Under the pieces are notes generated by a model. It was not told the origin of the DNA, did not search any database, and worked only from the letters and a program-made list of their open reading frames with translations. Made by a program: the position numbers and the translations under genes. Below are positions 19,335-27,967 of a stretch of 64,000 nt of DNA, in pieces (within the stretch, counting starts at the first letter, position 1; each line of letters begins with the position of its first letter). This DNA comes from Aquiflexum lacus (GTDB taxonomy: Bacteria > Bacteroidota > Bacteroidia > Cytophagales > Cyclobacteriaceae). Where the stretch lies: assembly GCF_015476655.1 (NCBI RefSeq), contig NZ_JABFHF010000023.1, forward strand, positions 25,306 through 89,305, in the 5' to 3' direction.

Positions 19335-20759
19335 ATGAAATTCATAAAATTAGGGTTTTTAAGTAGTGTTTTTCTTTTAGCAGGGTATGGATTTGTATAT
19401 GCGCAAGACATTCACTCCTTACCAAATCTAGGGAAATTACAAACTTTATCAGCCAAAGAAATTGAATCCTCAAGGTGGTCCATCGGTGGAGAGACACTTG
19501 ATAGGGACTATGCAGACTATCATGCCTATAAAGAATATCTTGGTCCATTGGGTGCAAAACGTATTCGATTGCAGGGCGGCTGGGCCAAGTGTGAAAAAGA
19601 AAAAGGAAAGTATGATTTTGAATGGCTTGATATAATTGTTGATGATGCTTTATCCCAAGGTGTAAATCCTTGGCTTCAAACCTCTTATGGGAACCCCATT
19701 TATGAAGGTGGCGGGGACGCCGCACTTGCTGGGGGGATTCCTACAACTTATGAGGCCCTTCAAGCTTGGGATAGGTGGGTGGAAGCTTTGGTATCAAGGT
19801 ATAAGGATAAGGTAATCGAGTGGGAGATATGGAATGAACCGGATATAAGTAAGAAATTTACTCCCTTGGAATTTGCCGAATTCCATGTAAGAACTGCCGA
19901 TATCATAAAAAAAGTCCAACCTGGGGCAAGAATCATTGCCCTAGGGTTGGCCGGACCTGGTAATGTCAAATATGTACAGTCGATTCTGGATATCCTCAAA
20001 TCCAAAAATAAGTTGGAATATTTTGATGCATTAAGTTTTCATGGATATACTCCTGTGCCTGAGACTTCCTATGTAATTGTAAGTAAACTAAGGGTACTGT
20101 TAAATAACTACAATTCTGGAATAGAACTCTGGCAGGGGGAAAACGGTGCCCCAAGTACTCCCAAAGGTCAGTCTGTTGGTGCTCTTAGGCAGTTTGATTG
20201 GTCTGAAATTTCACAGGCCAAATGGGTTCTGAGAAGAATGCTGGGGGATATGGCCAACGGCGTAGATGTGACCAGCATTTTTCAGATTTCCGATATGTAC
20301 TACGGTCAGGGAGACCACATGGAAGGCTATAACTCCAAAGGACTGCTGCTGACCAACCCGGACAAGTCCATAGAAAGACCCAAACTGTCCTATTATACAT
20401 ACCAAACCGTAGCCACCCTTTTTTCAGGCGAAATAAGTAAAACAGAGGTTGGGGTAAAAACAATGTCCGAAGAAAACCTGAAGGTATTTGCTTTTAAAAG
20501 AACAGGGAAAAAGGGTGATGCCATCACTATCTGGAACGGTTTAGCAAAGCCAGAGGATTCCATGGAGACCGTCCGTGAAGATTTTGTCATAAGGAACATC
20601 AAATTGTCTAATCCTGTTTTGTTGGATCTGTTTGATGGTACCATATATGAATTGCCAAAAGGCAGTTTTCAAAGAAAGGGCAAAGATCATATCTTTAAAA
20701 ACATTCCCATTGGGGACTGGCCTATTGCAATCGTTGACAGGAGCTGGGTGAATTTGTGA
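19335..20759 (+). CDS. GH-A clan glycoside hydrolase (GH39-like), secreted paralogue
   Basis: The 474-residue protein has a type I signal peptide ending near VYAQ (about 24). It is a paralogue of the lipoprotein at 16208 (RWSIGGETLDR, GAKRIRLQGGWAKCEKEKG). WEIWNEPD gives acid/base Glu168 and WQGENGAPS gives nucleophile Glu269. It has its own promoter carrying the locus motif. The two copies differ in localisation: this one has no lipobox Cys and may act in the periplasm, while the other is anchored. Beta-xylosidase- or beta-glucuronidase-like activity is possible, but the substrate is not determined. Confidence 0.8.
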   Translation: MKFIKLGFLSSVFLLAGYGFVYAQDIHSLPNLGKLQTLSAKEIESSRWSIGGETLDRDYADYHAYKEYLGPLGAKRIRLQGGWAKCEKEKGKYDFEWLDIIVDDALSQGVNPWLQTSYGNPIYEGGGDAALAGGIPTTYEALQAWDRWVEALVSRYKDKVIEWEIWNEPDISKKFTPLEFAEFHVRTADIIKKVQPGARIIALGLAGPGNVKYVQSILDILKSKNKLEYFDALSFHGYTPVPETSYVIVSKLRVLLNNYNSGIELWQGENGAPSTPKGQSVGALRQFDWSEISQAKWVLRRMLGDMANGVDVTSIFQISDMYYGQGDHMEGYNSKGLLLTNPDKSIERPKLSYYTYQTVATLFSGEISKTEVGVKTMSEENLKVFAFKRTGKKGDAITIWNGLAKPEDSMETVREDFVIRNIKLSNPVLLDLFDGTIYELPKGSFQRKGKDHIFKNIPIGDWPIAIVDRSWVNL

Positions 20760-20821
20760 TTTGATCAAAGAATGGATTTAAGGGAGATAGCTTTTAACTT
20801 TCACAATTCCTAGGGTATGTT

Positions 20822-21751
20822 TTAATTATGTATATGTGGATATTTTTCTTCAAGCATCATGAAATTAAGGTTTTTTTGACTAGTGGCACAGGCAGACTTT
20901 TGATACTGTTGAGGAGTAATTCCTAAAGTACATTTGAATACCCTGTTGAAATAGGGAATGTTTTTAAATCCGGATTCAAAACCAACTGACGCCACGTTAA
21001 GGTCTTCATTTAGCAAAAGTTTACAGGCATAGCCAATACGTACTTCGTTCAGAAATTGGGTGAAAGTTTTCAGGGTGGAGTTTTTGAAAAAGCGGCAAAA
21101 GGCAGTTTCGTTCATGCTGGCAATTTCAGCAGCCTGGGCCAGGGAAATATCTTCCATAAAATTGTTCATAATAAAATCGTGGACTTTATTGATTCTACTG
21201 GAACCTCTGGATTGATAAGTATTTGAAAAACCAGAAGTAGTTAGTTTTCTATAGGACTTACTGCTGGCCAGGTCTGCAAGTAAAGATATAAATGCCATGA
21301 GTTTTTGGCTACCATGAAGGTTTAAAATTTCAAAAAGACGTTCTGAAGCCATTTCTCTTGTTGTTCCAATAATTTGTACACCCTGGTTGGCATCTTCGAG
21401 AAAAATTTTGAGTTCATGCATTTCAGAGAGGTTCAAAAAATCCTTTCCCAAAAAATCGGGAAGAAATTGGGTCAATATCACTTCCACCCTGATCTGAGGA
21501 TCGGAATCGTAATAACATTTATCAGATCTCCAAACGTGTGGCAGGTTTGGCCCGACCAGTACCAGGTCTCCATCGGTAAAGGATTCAATACTGTCACCGA
21601 TAAATCTTGTCCCGCTACCTTTTACAATATGTAAAAACTCAAGTTCTGTATGATGGTGCCAGATGTCATAAGTGTGAGGGACGGTGAATTTTTCGATCAA
21701 GAAAGAGTGGCCAAGTGAGGTGGTATTTTTCTTTAGAAACAAAGGCATCAT
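20822..21751 (-). CDS. AraC-family transcriptional regulator of the glycan locus
   Basis: An N-terminal cupin-type sensor domain (HTYDIWHHHTELEFLHIVKG, DLVLVGPNLPHVWRSD) is followed by a C-terminal double HTH (about the last 100 residues: DISLAQAAEIASMNETAFCR and VASVGFESGFKNIPYFNRVF). The ORF is open to 21862, but the tandem ATG at 21751/21748 (MMPLFLKKNTTSLG) is preferred because the upstream 37 residues are not family-like and would overlap the operator motif at 21847. It is divergent from the symporter gene and probably controls the three promoters that share the motif; the ligand may be a uronate or oligosaccharide. Confidence 0.85.
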   Translation of the reverse strand: MMPLFLKKNTTSLGHSFLIEKFTVPHTYDIWHHHTELEFLHIVKGSGTRFIGDSIESFTDGDLVLVGPNLPHVWRSDKCYYDSDPQIRVEVILTQFLPDFLGKDFLNLSEMHELKIFLEDANQGVQIIGTTREMASERLFEILNLHGSQKLMAFISLLADLASSKSYRKLTTSGFSNTYQSRGSSRINKVHDFIMNNFMEDISLAQAAEIASMNETAFCRFFKNSTLKTFTQFLNEVRIGYACKLLLNEDLNVASVGFESGFKNIPYFNRVFKCTLGITPQQYQKSACATSQKNLNFMMLEEKYPHIHN

Positions 21752-21846
21752 GACTGGTATTATTTTGGGTTTATGGGATTTAATCCAATCTAATTTGATA
21801 GATTTTTGCAAGAAATGAAAGTTTTTTCTGAAAATGTGCAAAAATA

Positions 21847-21902
21847 ATTCAATCATCTGCAAAAAATGGTGAAGGTAGATTTACAATTCTGAAATAATTT
21901 AG
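21847..21902 (+). promoter_or_regulatory. symporter-operon promoter with PUL operator motif
   Basis: ATTCAATCATCTGCAAA lies at 21847-21863 with TAATTTAG at 21895-21902, the third instance of the motif with the identical 48-bp offset. A further TGCAAAAATAA at 21837 lies 21 bp (two turns) before the conserved TGCAAA, so a two-half-site operator is likely. The site sits between divergent araC-type and symporter genes and could serve both. Confidence 0.65.
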
Positions 21903-21975
21903 TGGAATTGTTCAATGATAGATTTTTCCGAACTGGAAAAATGGACAAAAGATAAAAATAACAATAAACCCACCT

Positions 21976-23634
21976 ATGGAAAAACTCCAACAGCTCGACT
22001 ACATTGCCTTTTTGATCTACATGCTTTTGATGGCTGGGATCGGGGTGTTCTTCGGGTGGTTTATCAAAGACATCAAAGATTACTTCAAGGGTGGCAACAC
22101 CATACCGTGGGTTATTGGCGGTATAAGTAATTACATGGGGCTGTTCAGTTCTTTTGTATTTGTAGCCCATGCCGGTATTGCATATCAATATGGATTGATC
22201 GGGGTGTTGATCCTTTGGAGTACTGTATTTCCCTGTCTTATTGCGGCCAGGTTTCTGGCAGAAAGGTGGCGAAGATCCGGCATTATTACACCTGTAGAAT
22301 ATCTGGAAACAAGATTCAACAGCGGGGTCCGACAGACTTTCAGTTGGATAGGGTTGGGCATGAGGTTTTTGGATAACATGGTAAGGTTATATGCCATTGG
22401 AATTTTTATAAGTACCGCTACCCATTTCAGTTTTATGGAATCTGTCCTGATTTCAGGATTTGTGATAACCATGTTTACGATTGTCGGAGGAGTATGGGCA
22501 GTTGTAGTGATGGACGCCATCCAATTTGTGATATTGATTTTTGCTTCCATCATTATGGTGCCACTTTCTTTGGATGCAGTGGGAGGTTTGGGCAACTTGA
22601 TGGCCAACCAATCAGATCATTTTGGTTTTATGAATGGTCCCAACGGCAATTTCTTCTGGATTCTGGTTTATTTTCTTTTAATAAGTCTCAAGTATAATGG
22701 AAACTGGGCTTTCATCCAGCGTTTTTATAGTGTCAAGGATGAGGCTTCTTCTAAAAAACTCGGATATTTTACAGCCATCCTGTTCTTTGTATTTCCTGTT
22801 TTCTTTTTGTTGCCTGCCATTGCAGCCACAGAGATTTTTCCTTTACTGCCCAATCCGGAAATGGCTTACGTGGCAACGGCAGTAAAATTGCTTCCATCAG
22901 GAATAATGGGTTTGATGCTTGCGGCCATCTTCTCTGCAACCATGTCTTCGCTTAATTCCGAATTCAACATCATGTCCGGGGTTTTGACCAATGATATTTA
23001 CAAAAGGTTATGGAATCCATCTGGTACCGACAAGCATTATCTCTGGGTAGCGAGGATCAATATCATATTGGTGGGAATGGTAGCTACAATTGGTGCTTTA
23101 TATGTAGGGCAGTTAGGTGGGGCTTTTGAGGCAAATAAACTGTTAACTGGATTGTTTGCGATTCCTCTGGCCATTCCTTTGGTATTTGGGATTCTATTCA
23201 AAAAACCGAATTCCATTGGTGCATTGGCTACAGTGCTTGTTGGAATATTGGCCGGGTTCCTGCTTAACAGCCATCCTGAAATTTCATGGGAATTGGCAAC
23301 CTTCATCGAAATAGTAATTTGCTTTGCAATATTCTTCTCCTCAGGTTGGTGGGTTCCCAAATCCATCGGATACAAAGAAAGTGTCGACCGGTTTTTTAAG
23401 TTGATCAATACACCCTTGAGACCTGACGAAATCCCAACTATATCCGGTAAATTCAAAAAAATGCTTTCCAATGTATTTGTGATAGCCTTGGCATTAAGCG
23501 GCTTGTTGATCATTACAATGGCGTTGTTTTCATTAGGAACCAAAGGAAGCAACATCGCCATAATAGGTGCCCTGTTTTATTTCTTATTTGCACTTGTGGT
23601 TTTTTTGGTAGGCAAAAAGACTTCTCAAACTTGA
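21976..23634 (+). CDS. sodium:solute symporter (SSS family), probable uronate importer
   Basis: The 552-residue polytopic inner-membrane protein has about 13-14 hydrophobic segments and the SSS signature region (GLMLAAIFSATMSSLNSEFNIMSG). It starts the catabolic operon, with the glucuronate isomerase ATG only 13 bp after its stop, so the likely cargo is glucuronate or a small uronate oligosaccharide (inference from context). Its upstream region carries the shared operator motif. Confidence 0.9.
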   Translation: MEKLQQLDYIAFLIYMLLMAGIGVFFGWFIKDIKDYFKGGNTIPWVIGGISNYMGLFSSFVFVAHAGIAYQYGLIGVLILWSTVFPCLIAARFLAERWRRSGIITPVEYLETRFNSGVRQTFSWIGLGMRFLDNMVRLYAIGIFISTATHFSFMESVLISGFVITMFTIVGGVWAVVVMDAIQFVILIFASIIMVPLSLDAVGGLGNLMANQSDHFGFMNGPNGNFFWILVYFLLISLKYNGNWAFIQRFYSVKDEASSKKLGYFTAILFFVFPVFFLLPAIAATEIFPLLPNPEMAYVATAVKLLPSGIMGLMLAAIFSATMSSLNSEFNIMSGVLTNDIYKRLWNPSGTDKHYLWVARINIILVGMVATIGALYVGQLGGAFEANKLLTGLFAIPLAIPLVFGILFKKPNSIGALATVLVGILAGFLLNSHPEISWELATFIEIVICFAIFFSSGWWVPKSIGYKESVDRFFKLINTPLRPDEIPTISGKFKKMLSNVFVIALALSGLLIITMALFSLGTKGSNIAIIGALFYFLFALVVFLVGKKTSQT

Positions 23635-23647
23635 CAAACTCAAACTT

Positions 23648-25069
23648 ATGGATTCTTTTACAAACAAAAACTGGCTGATCAAAAACAAAACGGGAGAAAG
23701 GCTGTACCATGAGGTTGCAGCCCAACTTCCTATTATTGATTACCACAACCACCTCAATCCACAGCACATTGCTGAGGACAAAAAGTTTTCAAATCTAACT
23801 GAGCTTTGGATAGCGCATGATCCTTACAAACACAGGGCAATGCGGATCAATGGAATCCCAGAAAATGGCATTACAGGATCAGTGTCAGCTTTTGAAAAAT
23901 ACCAAAACTGGGTGAACACGATTTCCAAAACATTGGGCAATCCACTTTTTCATTGGAGCTTTTTGGAGCTGAAAAGGATATTTGACATCGATGAAATGCT
24001 AAACCAAGACAACGCTAAAGCAATCTGGGAAACCTGTAACCATAAACTCCAACAGGAAGAATTCAAAACATGCAGCTTGATCCAAAAATGGAAAGCTGAA
24101 ATTCTGATTACCTCAGACGATTTGTTGGATAACTTGGATTCCCATAAAAAGATAGCTTTCTCACAAAATTCGGTCAAGGTTTTACCTTCATTGAGGGCGG
24201 ATTCTATTTTGGATTTCGGAAATCCAAAATATCTGGATTGGATCCAAAAACTGGAATTGGAAATTAATGGGATCATTTCTAACCTGTCGGATTTCAAGGA
24301 AGCAATCAAAAAACGGTTGGATTTTTTTGCAGAGAACGGCTGTCTTTTTGCTGACCATGCCCTTGATTCCGGATTTTCATTCAAACCAATCGATGAGCAA
24401 GAAGCAACTGCTATTTTCAAAAAAGTTATCCAAAATCAGCCCTTGGAACCAAGGGCATTTGTCAGGTTATATTCCTTTATGTTAAACTATTTGGGGGATG
24501 AATACGGGAGACGTGGCTGGATCATGCAGTTGCACATCGGTGCACAAAGGAATACAAGCAGTAGGTTAAGAAAATTGGTTGGTCCAGCAGGTGGATTTGC
24601 AAGTATTGGAAAAGCATGTGAAATCAATTCCTTGACCTTGTTTTTGGACAGTTTGGACAAAGCAGGAGTTCTTCCTGAGACAATTCTTTATACCTTAAAT
24701 CCTGCTGACAATGCAGCTTTGGCAAGCTTGACAGGCTCATTTACCGAGGATGGCCTGGTAGGAAAAATCCAATTTGGACCTGCATGGTGGTACAATGACC
24801 ATTATGCGGGAATCCGAAAGCACCTCAATGACATATCCTCCTACGGTCTTCTGAGCACTTTTATAGGCATGACTACTGATTCCCGAAGTATCCTGTCGTT
24901 ATCGAGACATGAATATTTCAGAAGAATCCTTTGTGACCAAATCGGTGGCTGGACGGAAGAAGGTAAGCTTCCGAAAGACATGGCTTTACTCGAACAATTG
25001 ATCAAGGACATCTCCTATTTCAACATCAAAAACAAAATCCTCAAAAGAGAAAAAATATGGCAGGAATAA
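23648..25069 (+). CDS. uxaC: glucuronate isomerase
   Basis: The 473-residue cytosolic enzyme converts D-glucuronate to D-fructuronate (and galacturonate to tagaturonate), EC 5.3.1.12. It has the amidohydrolase-fold metal motif DYHNHLNP (31-38), LADHALDSGF and family blocks such as QLHIGAQRNTSSRL and GMTTDSRSILSLSRHEYFRR. The length is normal for UxaC. It is 13 bp downstream of the symporter and overlaps the SDR gene by 13 bp, so it lies in one operon with the next steps of the pathway. Confidence 0.95.
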   Translation: MDSFTNKNWLIKNKTGERLYHEVAAQLPIIDYHNHLNPQHIAEDKKFSNLTELWIAHDPYKHRAMRINGIPENGITGSVSAFEKYQNWVNTISKTLGNPLFHWSFLELKRIFDIDEMLNQDNAKAIWETCNHKLQQEEFKTCSLIQKWKAEILITSDDLLDNLDSHKKIAFSQNSVKVLPSLRADSILDFGNPKYLDWIQKLELEINGIISNLSDFKEAIKKRLDFFAENGCLFADHALDSGFSFKPIDEQEATAIFKKVIQNQPLEPRAFVRLYSFMLNYLGDEYGRRGWIMQLHIGAQRNTSSRLRKLVGPAGGFASIGKACEINSLTLFLDSLDKAGVLPETILYTLNPADNAALASLTGSFTEDGLVGKIQFGPAWWYNDHYAGIRKHLNDISSYGLLSTFIGMTTDSRSILSLSRHEYFRRILCDQIGGWTEEGKLPKDMALLEQLIKDISYFNIKNKILKREKIWQE

Positions 25070-25902
25070 ATCAAGAAAGGGTGGCTGTGGTCACGGGAGC
25101 AGGAGGAACATTGTGTTCGGAGATGTCCCGTGCCTTGGCAAAACAAGGTGTCAAAGTAGCGATGTTGGGCAGGGACATTGGCAAACTCAAATTGGTTGAG
25201 GCTGAAATCATCGCAAATGGAGGCATTGCCATTTCCATCAGCACAGATGTCATCTCCGAAACGGAAGTCCTGAAGGCAAGAAATGAGATCTACGAGAAAC
25301 TTGGACCTTGTTCCATATTGATCAATGGAGCAGGTGGAAATCAAATGGAAGCAGTGACGACATTCACAGCTTTTGATGAGAAAGAACTTAAAATCGAAGA
25401 TGGCAATGAAAGGGGATTTCTGAATCTGAACATGGATACTTTTCTAAGTGTACTACAGGTCAACACGATGGGTACGGTGATTCCTTGCAAGGTATTTGCC
25501 AAGGATATGGCCCATAACAGGGGCGGGACAATTATCAATATTGCCTCGATGAACAGCTATCGACCGCTTTCAAGAGTCGGGGCTTATGGCATGGCAAAAG
25601 CCGGTATCGCCAACTTTACCCAATGGCTGGCAACCTATCTCGCCCCGGCCAATATCCGGGTCAATGCCATTGCACCGGGGTTTTTTATCAATGATAGGAG
25701 CAAAAAAATCCTGTTCAATCCTGATGGAAGCAAAAGTGCCCGGGGAGAAAGCATCTTAAGACAGACGCCTTTAAAGCGGTTTGGCGAAGCCAAGGAACTG
25801 ATCGGCTGTATGAATTGGTTGATCAATGACAATGATGCCGGTTTTGTGACGGGTACAGTCATTCCCATTGATGGTGGATTTATCGCCGATTCCGGGATTT
25901 AA
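25057..25902 (+). CDS. SDR-family D-fructuronate (mannonate) oxidoreductase
   Basis: The 281-residue short-chain dehydrogenase has the cofactor motif TGAGGTLCSEM (about 13-23), NGAGGN, catalytic Ser in NIASMNS and YGMAK near residue 177, and the C-terminal TGTVIPIDGG. SDR enzymes in this position reduce D-fructuronate to D-mannonate, replacing the unrelated classical UxuB (known for YjmF-type proteins). The start codon lies inside the uxaC end (13-bp overlap), which supports co-translation. The assignment of substrate rests on position between uxaC and uxuA. Confidence 0.88.
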   Translation: MAGINQERVAVVTGAGGTLCSEMSRALAKQGVKVAMLGRDIGKLKLVEAEIIANGGIAISISTDVISETEVLKARNEIYEKLGPCSILINGAGGNQMEAVTTFTAFDEKELKIEDGNERGFLNLNMDTFLSVLQVNTMGTVIPCKVFAKDMAHNRGGTIINIASMNSYRPLSRVGAYGMAKAGIANFTQWLATYLAPANIRVNAIAPGFFINDRSKKILFNPDGSKSARGESILRQTPLKRFGEAKELIGCMNWLINDNDAGFVTGTVIPIDGGFIADSGI

Positions 25903-25980
25903 AAGGTCTTTGAGGTAGACTTTTGAGTGTACATCAAAGAAATCTAACCTGAAATAATAATAAACCAAACATAATATACC

Positions 25981-26724
25981 ATGAGCGTAGATCAATATAA
26001 AAAGGAAGTTGGGATGATGAATCTTGAAAAGCTGATTGAAGTTAGAGAAAGCATTTCAAAAGTTGCTTTTCCTGTTTCAGATCAAGAGATTCTTTCCAGA
26101 TATGAGAAAATTTATACCGGTGCCATCAATGATGTGCTTCGTGAATTCACTTATCTCAACCAAGCCCTTCCGTTCAGAATCAAACCCTTGAGGGAATACA
26201 GCACTGTTGCAGGTTTTGCTTTTACCGTAAAGAGTTCTTCCAGTACCCGTGTAAGTGGGGAAATGGAGTTCAGGACGAAAATGCTGGATGAAATGCATCC
26301 CAATGCTTTTGTCATCTATGACACAAGTGGGGATGAGGAATCCACCTCATGGGGAGGTGTCATGACCGCTACTGCCAAAGGTAAAGGCGTAAAAGCCGCT
26401 TGCATCGATGGCGGTATCCGGGATACCCATCAGATTTTGGAGGCAGATTTCCCTGTCTTTTATAAATATAGATCCTCCAATGGAAGTTTGGGAAGATGTC
26501 TGATCACCGACTATCAGGTCCCCATTCAGATTGGTAATTGTTTCATTAAACCTGGTGATGTGGTCATGGGTGATGTGGATGGGGTTTTGGTTGTGCCAAG
26601 GGATATTGCTTATGAAGTTCTTGTAAGGGCCGAGGAAATTAAGGTGAATGAGAAGAAGATTTTTGGTTGGGTGAAGGAAGGGCAAAGTGCCAAGGATATC
26701 TCTGATAAGGGGGGTTATTTTTGA
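25981..26724 (+). CDS. RraA-like family protein (aldolase/dehydratase-type)
   Basis: The 247-residue protein has the RraA/HMG-aldolase fold: IYTGAINDVLREF, AGFAFTVK, a central GVMTATAKGKGVKAACIDGGIRD with metal-ligand Asp (about 144-148), then QIGNCFIKPGDVVMGDVDGVLVVP. Relatives include HMG/CHA aldolases, oxaloacetate decarboxylases and RNase E inhibitor RraA. In uronate operons such proteins may act on keto-acid intermediates, but the reaction is not proven. It is 78 bp downstream of the SDR gene and on the same strand as uxuA. Confidence 0.8.
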   Translation: MSVDQYKKEVGMMNLEKLIEVRESISKVAFPVSDQEILSRYEKIYTGAINDVLREFTYLNQALPFRIKPLREYSTVAGFAFTVKSSSSTRVSGEMEFRTKMLDEMHPNAFVIYDTSGDEESTSWGGVMTATAKGKGVKAACIDGGIRDTHQILEADFPVFYKYRSSNGSLGRCLITDYQVPIQIGNCFIKPGDVVMGDVDGVLVVPRDIAYEVLVRAEEIKVNEKKIFGWVKEGQSAKDISDKGGYF

Positions 26725-26815
26725 AGGTAGATTGTAGAGGGTAGATTTTAGATTGGAGAAGGATGAAAAAAGGATGAAGGTGGCAAAAGAAGGTAGATCT
26801 TAGATTTTAGATTTA
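26723..26815 (+). repeat. degenerate GTAGATTTTAGAT repeats
   Basis: GAAGGTAGATTGTAGAGG with GTAGATTTTAGATTGG (26723-26757) recurs as GAAGGTAGATCTTAGATTTTAG (in two pieces, 26789-26815). Low-complexity dispersed AT-rich repeats of this kind occur in Bacteroidota intergenic DNA. It separates the RraA-like gene from uxuA. Confidence 0.4.
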
Positions 26816-26881
26816 TGAATAAGGAAAGATAAACGATTAGGGATAGAGAATATGGGAGAAAGTCTAATTTATAATCGATTT

Positions 26882-26898
26882 CGACTCCTTTGGAGTCG
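26882..26898. repeat. perfect 7-bp palindrome CGACTCC-TTT-GGAGTCG
   Basis: This perfect stem with a 3-nt loop lies 41 bp upstream of the uxuA start in the 214-bp gap between two genes of one pathway. It is not followed by a T-run. It may be an RNA-processing hairpin or a dispersed repeat. Confidence 0.45.
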
Positions 26899-26938
26899 CA
26901 TGAAAAAAGGTTTTCTTACTTATTAATGAAATGAAATT

Positions 26939-27955
26939 ATGAAATTTTCGATGCTATTGCCGGCAAAGTACGATGAAAGGAAGTGGACATTGGCCAAGCA
27001 AATTGGGGTGGATTATGCCATCACCAAGGCAGCGCCCGAATTGACAGGTAAGCTACCTCCTTATGATTTTGGAGTATTGAAATCTGTATCCGATAATTTC
27101 CGGGAGAAAAGGTTCAAACTGTATGGATTGGAGGGAGATCAATTTGACATGTCTCCAATTAAGCTTGGCTTACCTAACAGGGATGAACTTATTGAGAAAT
27201 ACATCCAAATGCTGCAAAATATGGGCAGGCTAGAAATCCCTTTGTTGTGCTATAATTTTATGGCAAGCATAGGTTGGTATCGAACCAGAGTGGATATCTC
27301 CGAAAGGGGAGGTGCCCAAGTCAGTGGTTTTTATCTGGATGATGTCAGGGATCAATTGGTTTCTGAAGATCAGCGTATTTCCGAAGCCAAACTTTGGAAA
27401 AACCTGTTTTACTTTCATGATGCCGTATTGCCGGAGGCTAAAAGTGCCGGAGTAAAGATGGCACTCCATCCCGATGATCCTCCGGTCAGTCCGTTGATGG
27501 GTGTGGGGAGAATCTTAACCAGTTCAACTGCATTTGAAAAAGTTTGGAATCACAATCCTATTGAGAGCAATGCGATCACTTTTTGTCAGGCATCTTTCCT
27601 GACCATGGGCGAAGATATTCAGAAATTGGCGAAAAAATGGTTGCAGGAAAATAGAATTGCCTTTTTGCATGTACGTGATGTAGAGGGGGATCGGGAAAAT
27701 TTCAGGGAGACTTTCCATGACAATGGACCCACCGATATGGTCGAGATGTTCCGGATTTATCAGCAACATGGATTTGATGGGCCAATTCGGCCTGACCATG
27801 CTCCGGCGATGTATGGGGAAACCCAAGGGAGTTTCGGAGGAAGCACCACTGTCGGTTATGAGATCACAGGGAAAATATTTGCCATTGGGTATATGAAGGG
27901 GATATTTGAAGCTTTGAATTCAGCCAGTCAAGATTTCAAAAAAGAGGTTGATTAG
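26939..27955 (+). CDS. uxuA: mannonate dehydratase
   Basis: The 338-residue TIM-barrel enzyme dehydrates D-mannonate to 2-keto-3-deoxy-D-gluconate, EC 4.2.1.8. Family blocks visible are LAKQIGVDYAITKA at the N-terminus, GVKMALHPDDPPV, FCQASFLTMGED, HVRDVEGDRENFRETFHDNG and GFDGPIRPDHAPAMYGE with metal-binding His/Asp. It is slightly shorter than the E. coli enzyme (about 390) and agrees with a compact UxuA subtype. It completes the glucuronate-to-KDG branch encoded from 21976 onward; KDG kinase and aldolase are not in the window. Confidence 0.94.
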   Translation: MKFSMLLPAKYDERKWTLAKQIGVDYAITKAAPELTGKLPPYDFGVLKSVSDNFREKRFKLYGLEGDQFDMSPIKLGLPNRDELIEKYIQMLQNMGRLEIPLLCYNFMASIGWYRTRVDISERGGAQVSGFYLDDVRDQLVSEDQRISEAKLWKNLFYFHDAVLPEAKSAGVKMALHPDDPPVSPLMGVGRILTSSTAFEKVWNHNPIESNAITFCQASFLTMGEDIQKLAKKWLQENRIAFLHVRDVEGDRENFRETFHDNGPTDMVEMFRIYQQHGFDGPIRPDHAPAMYGETQGSFGGSTTVGYEITGKIFAIGYMKGIFEALNSASQDFKKEVD

Positions 27956-27967
27956 ACCGCCGAATAA

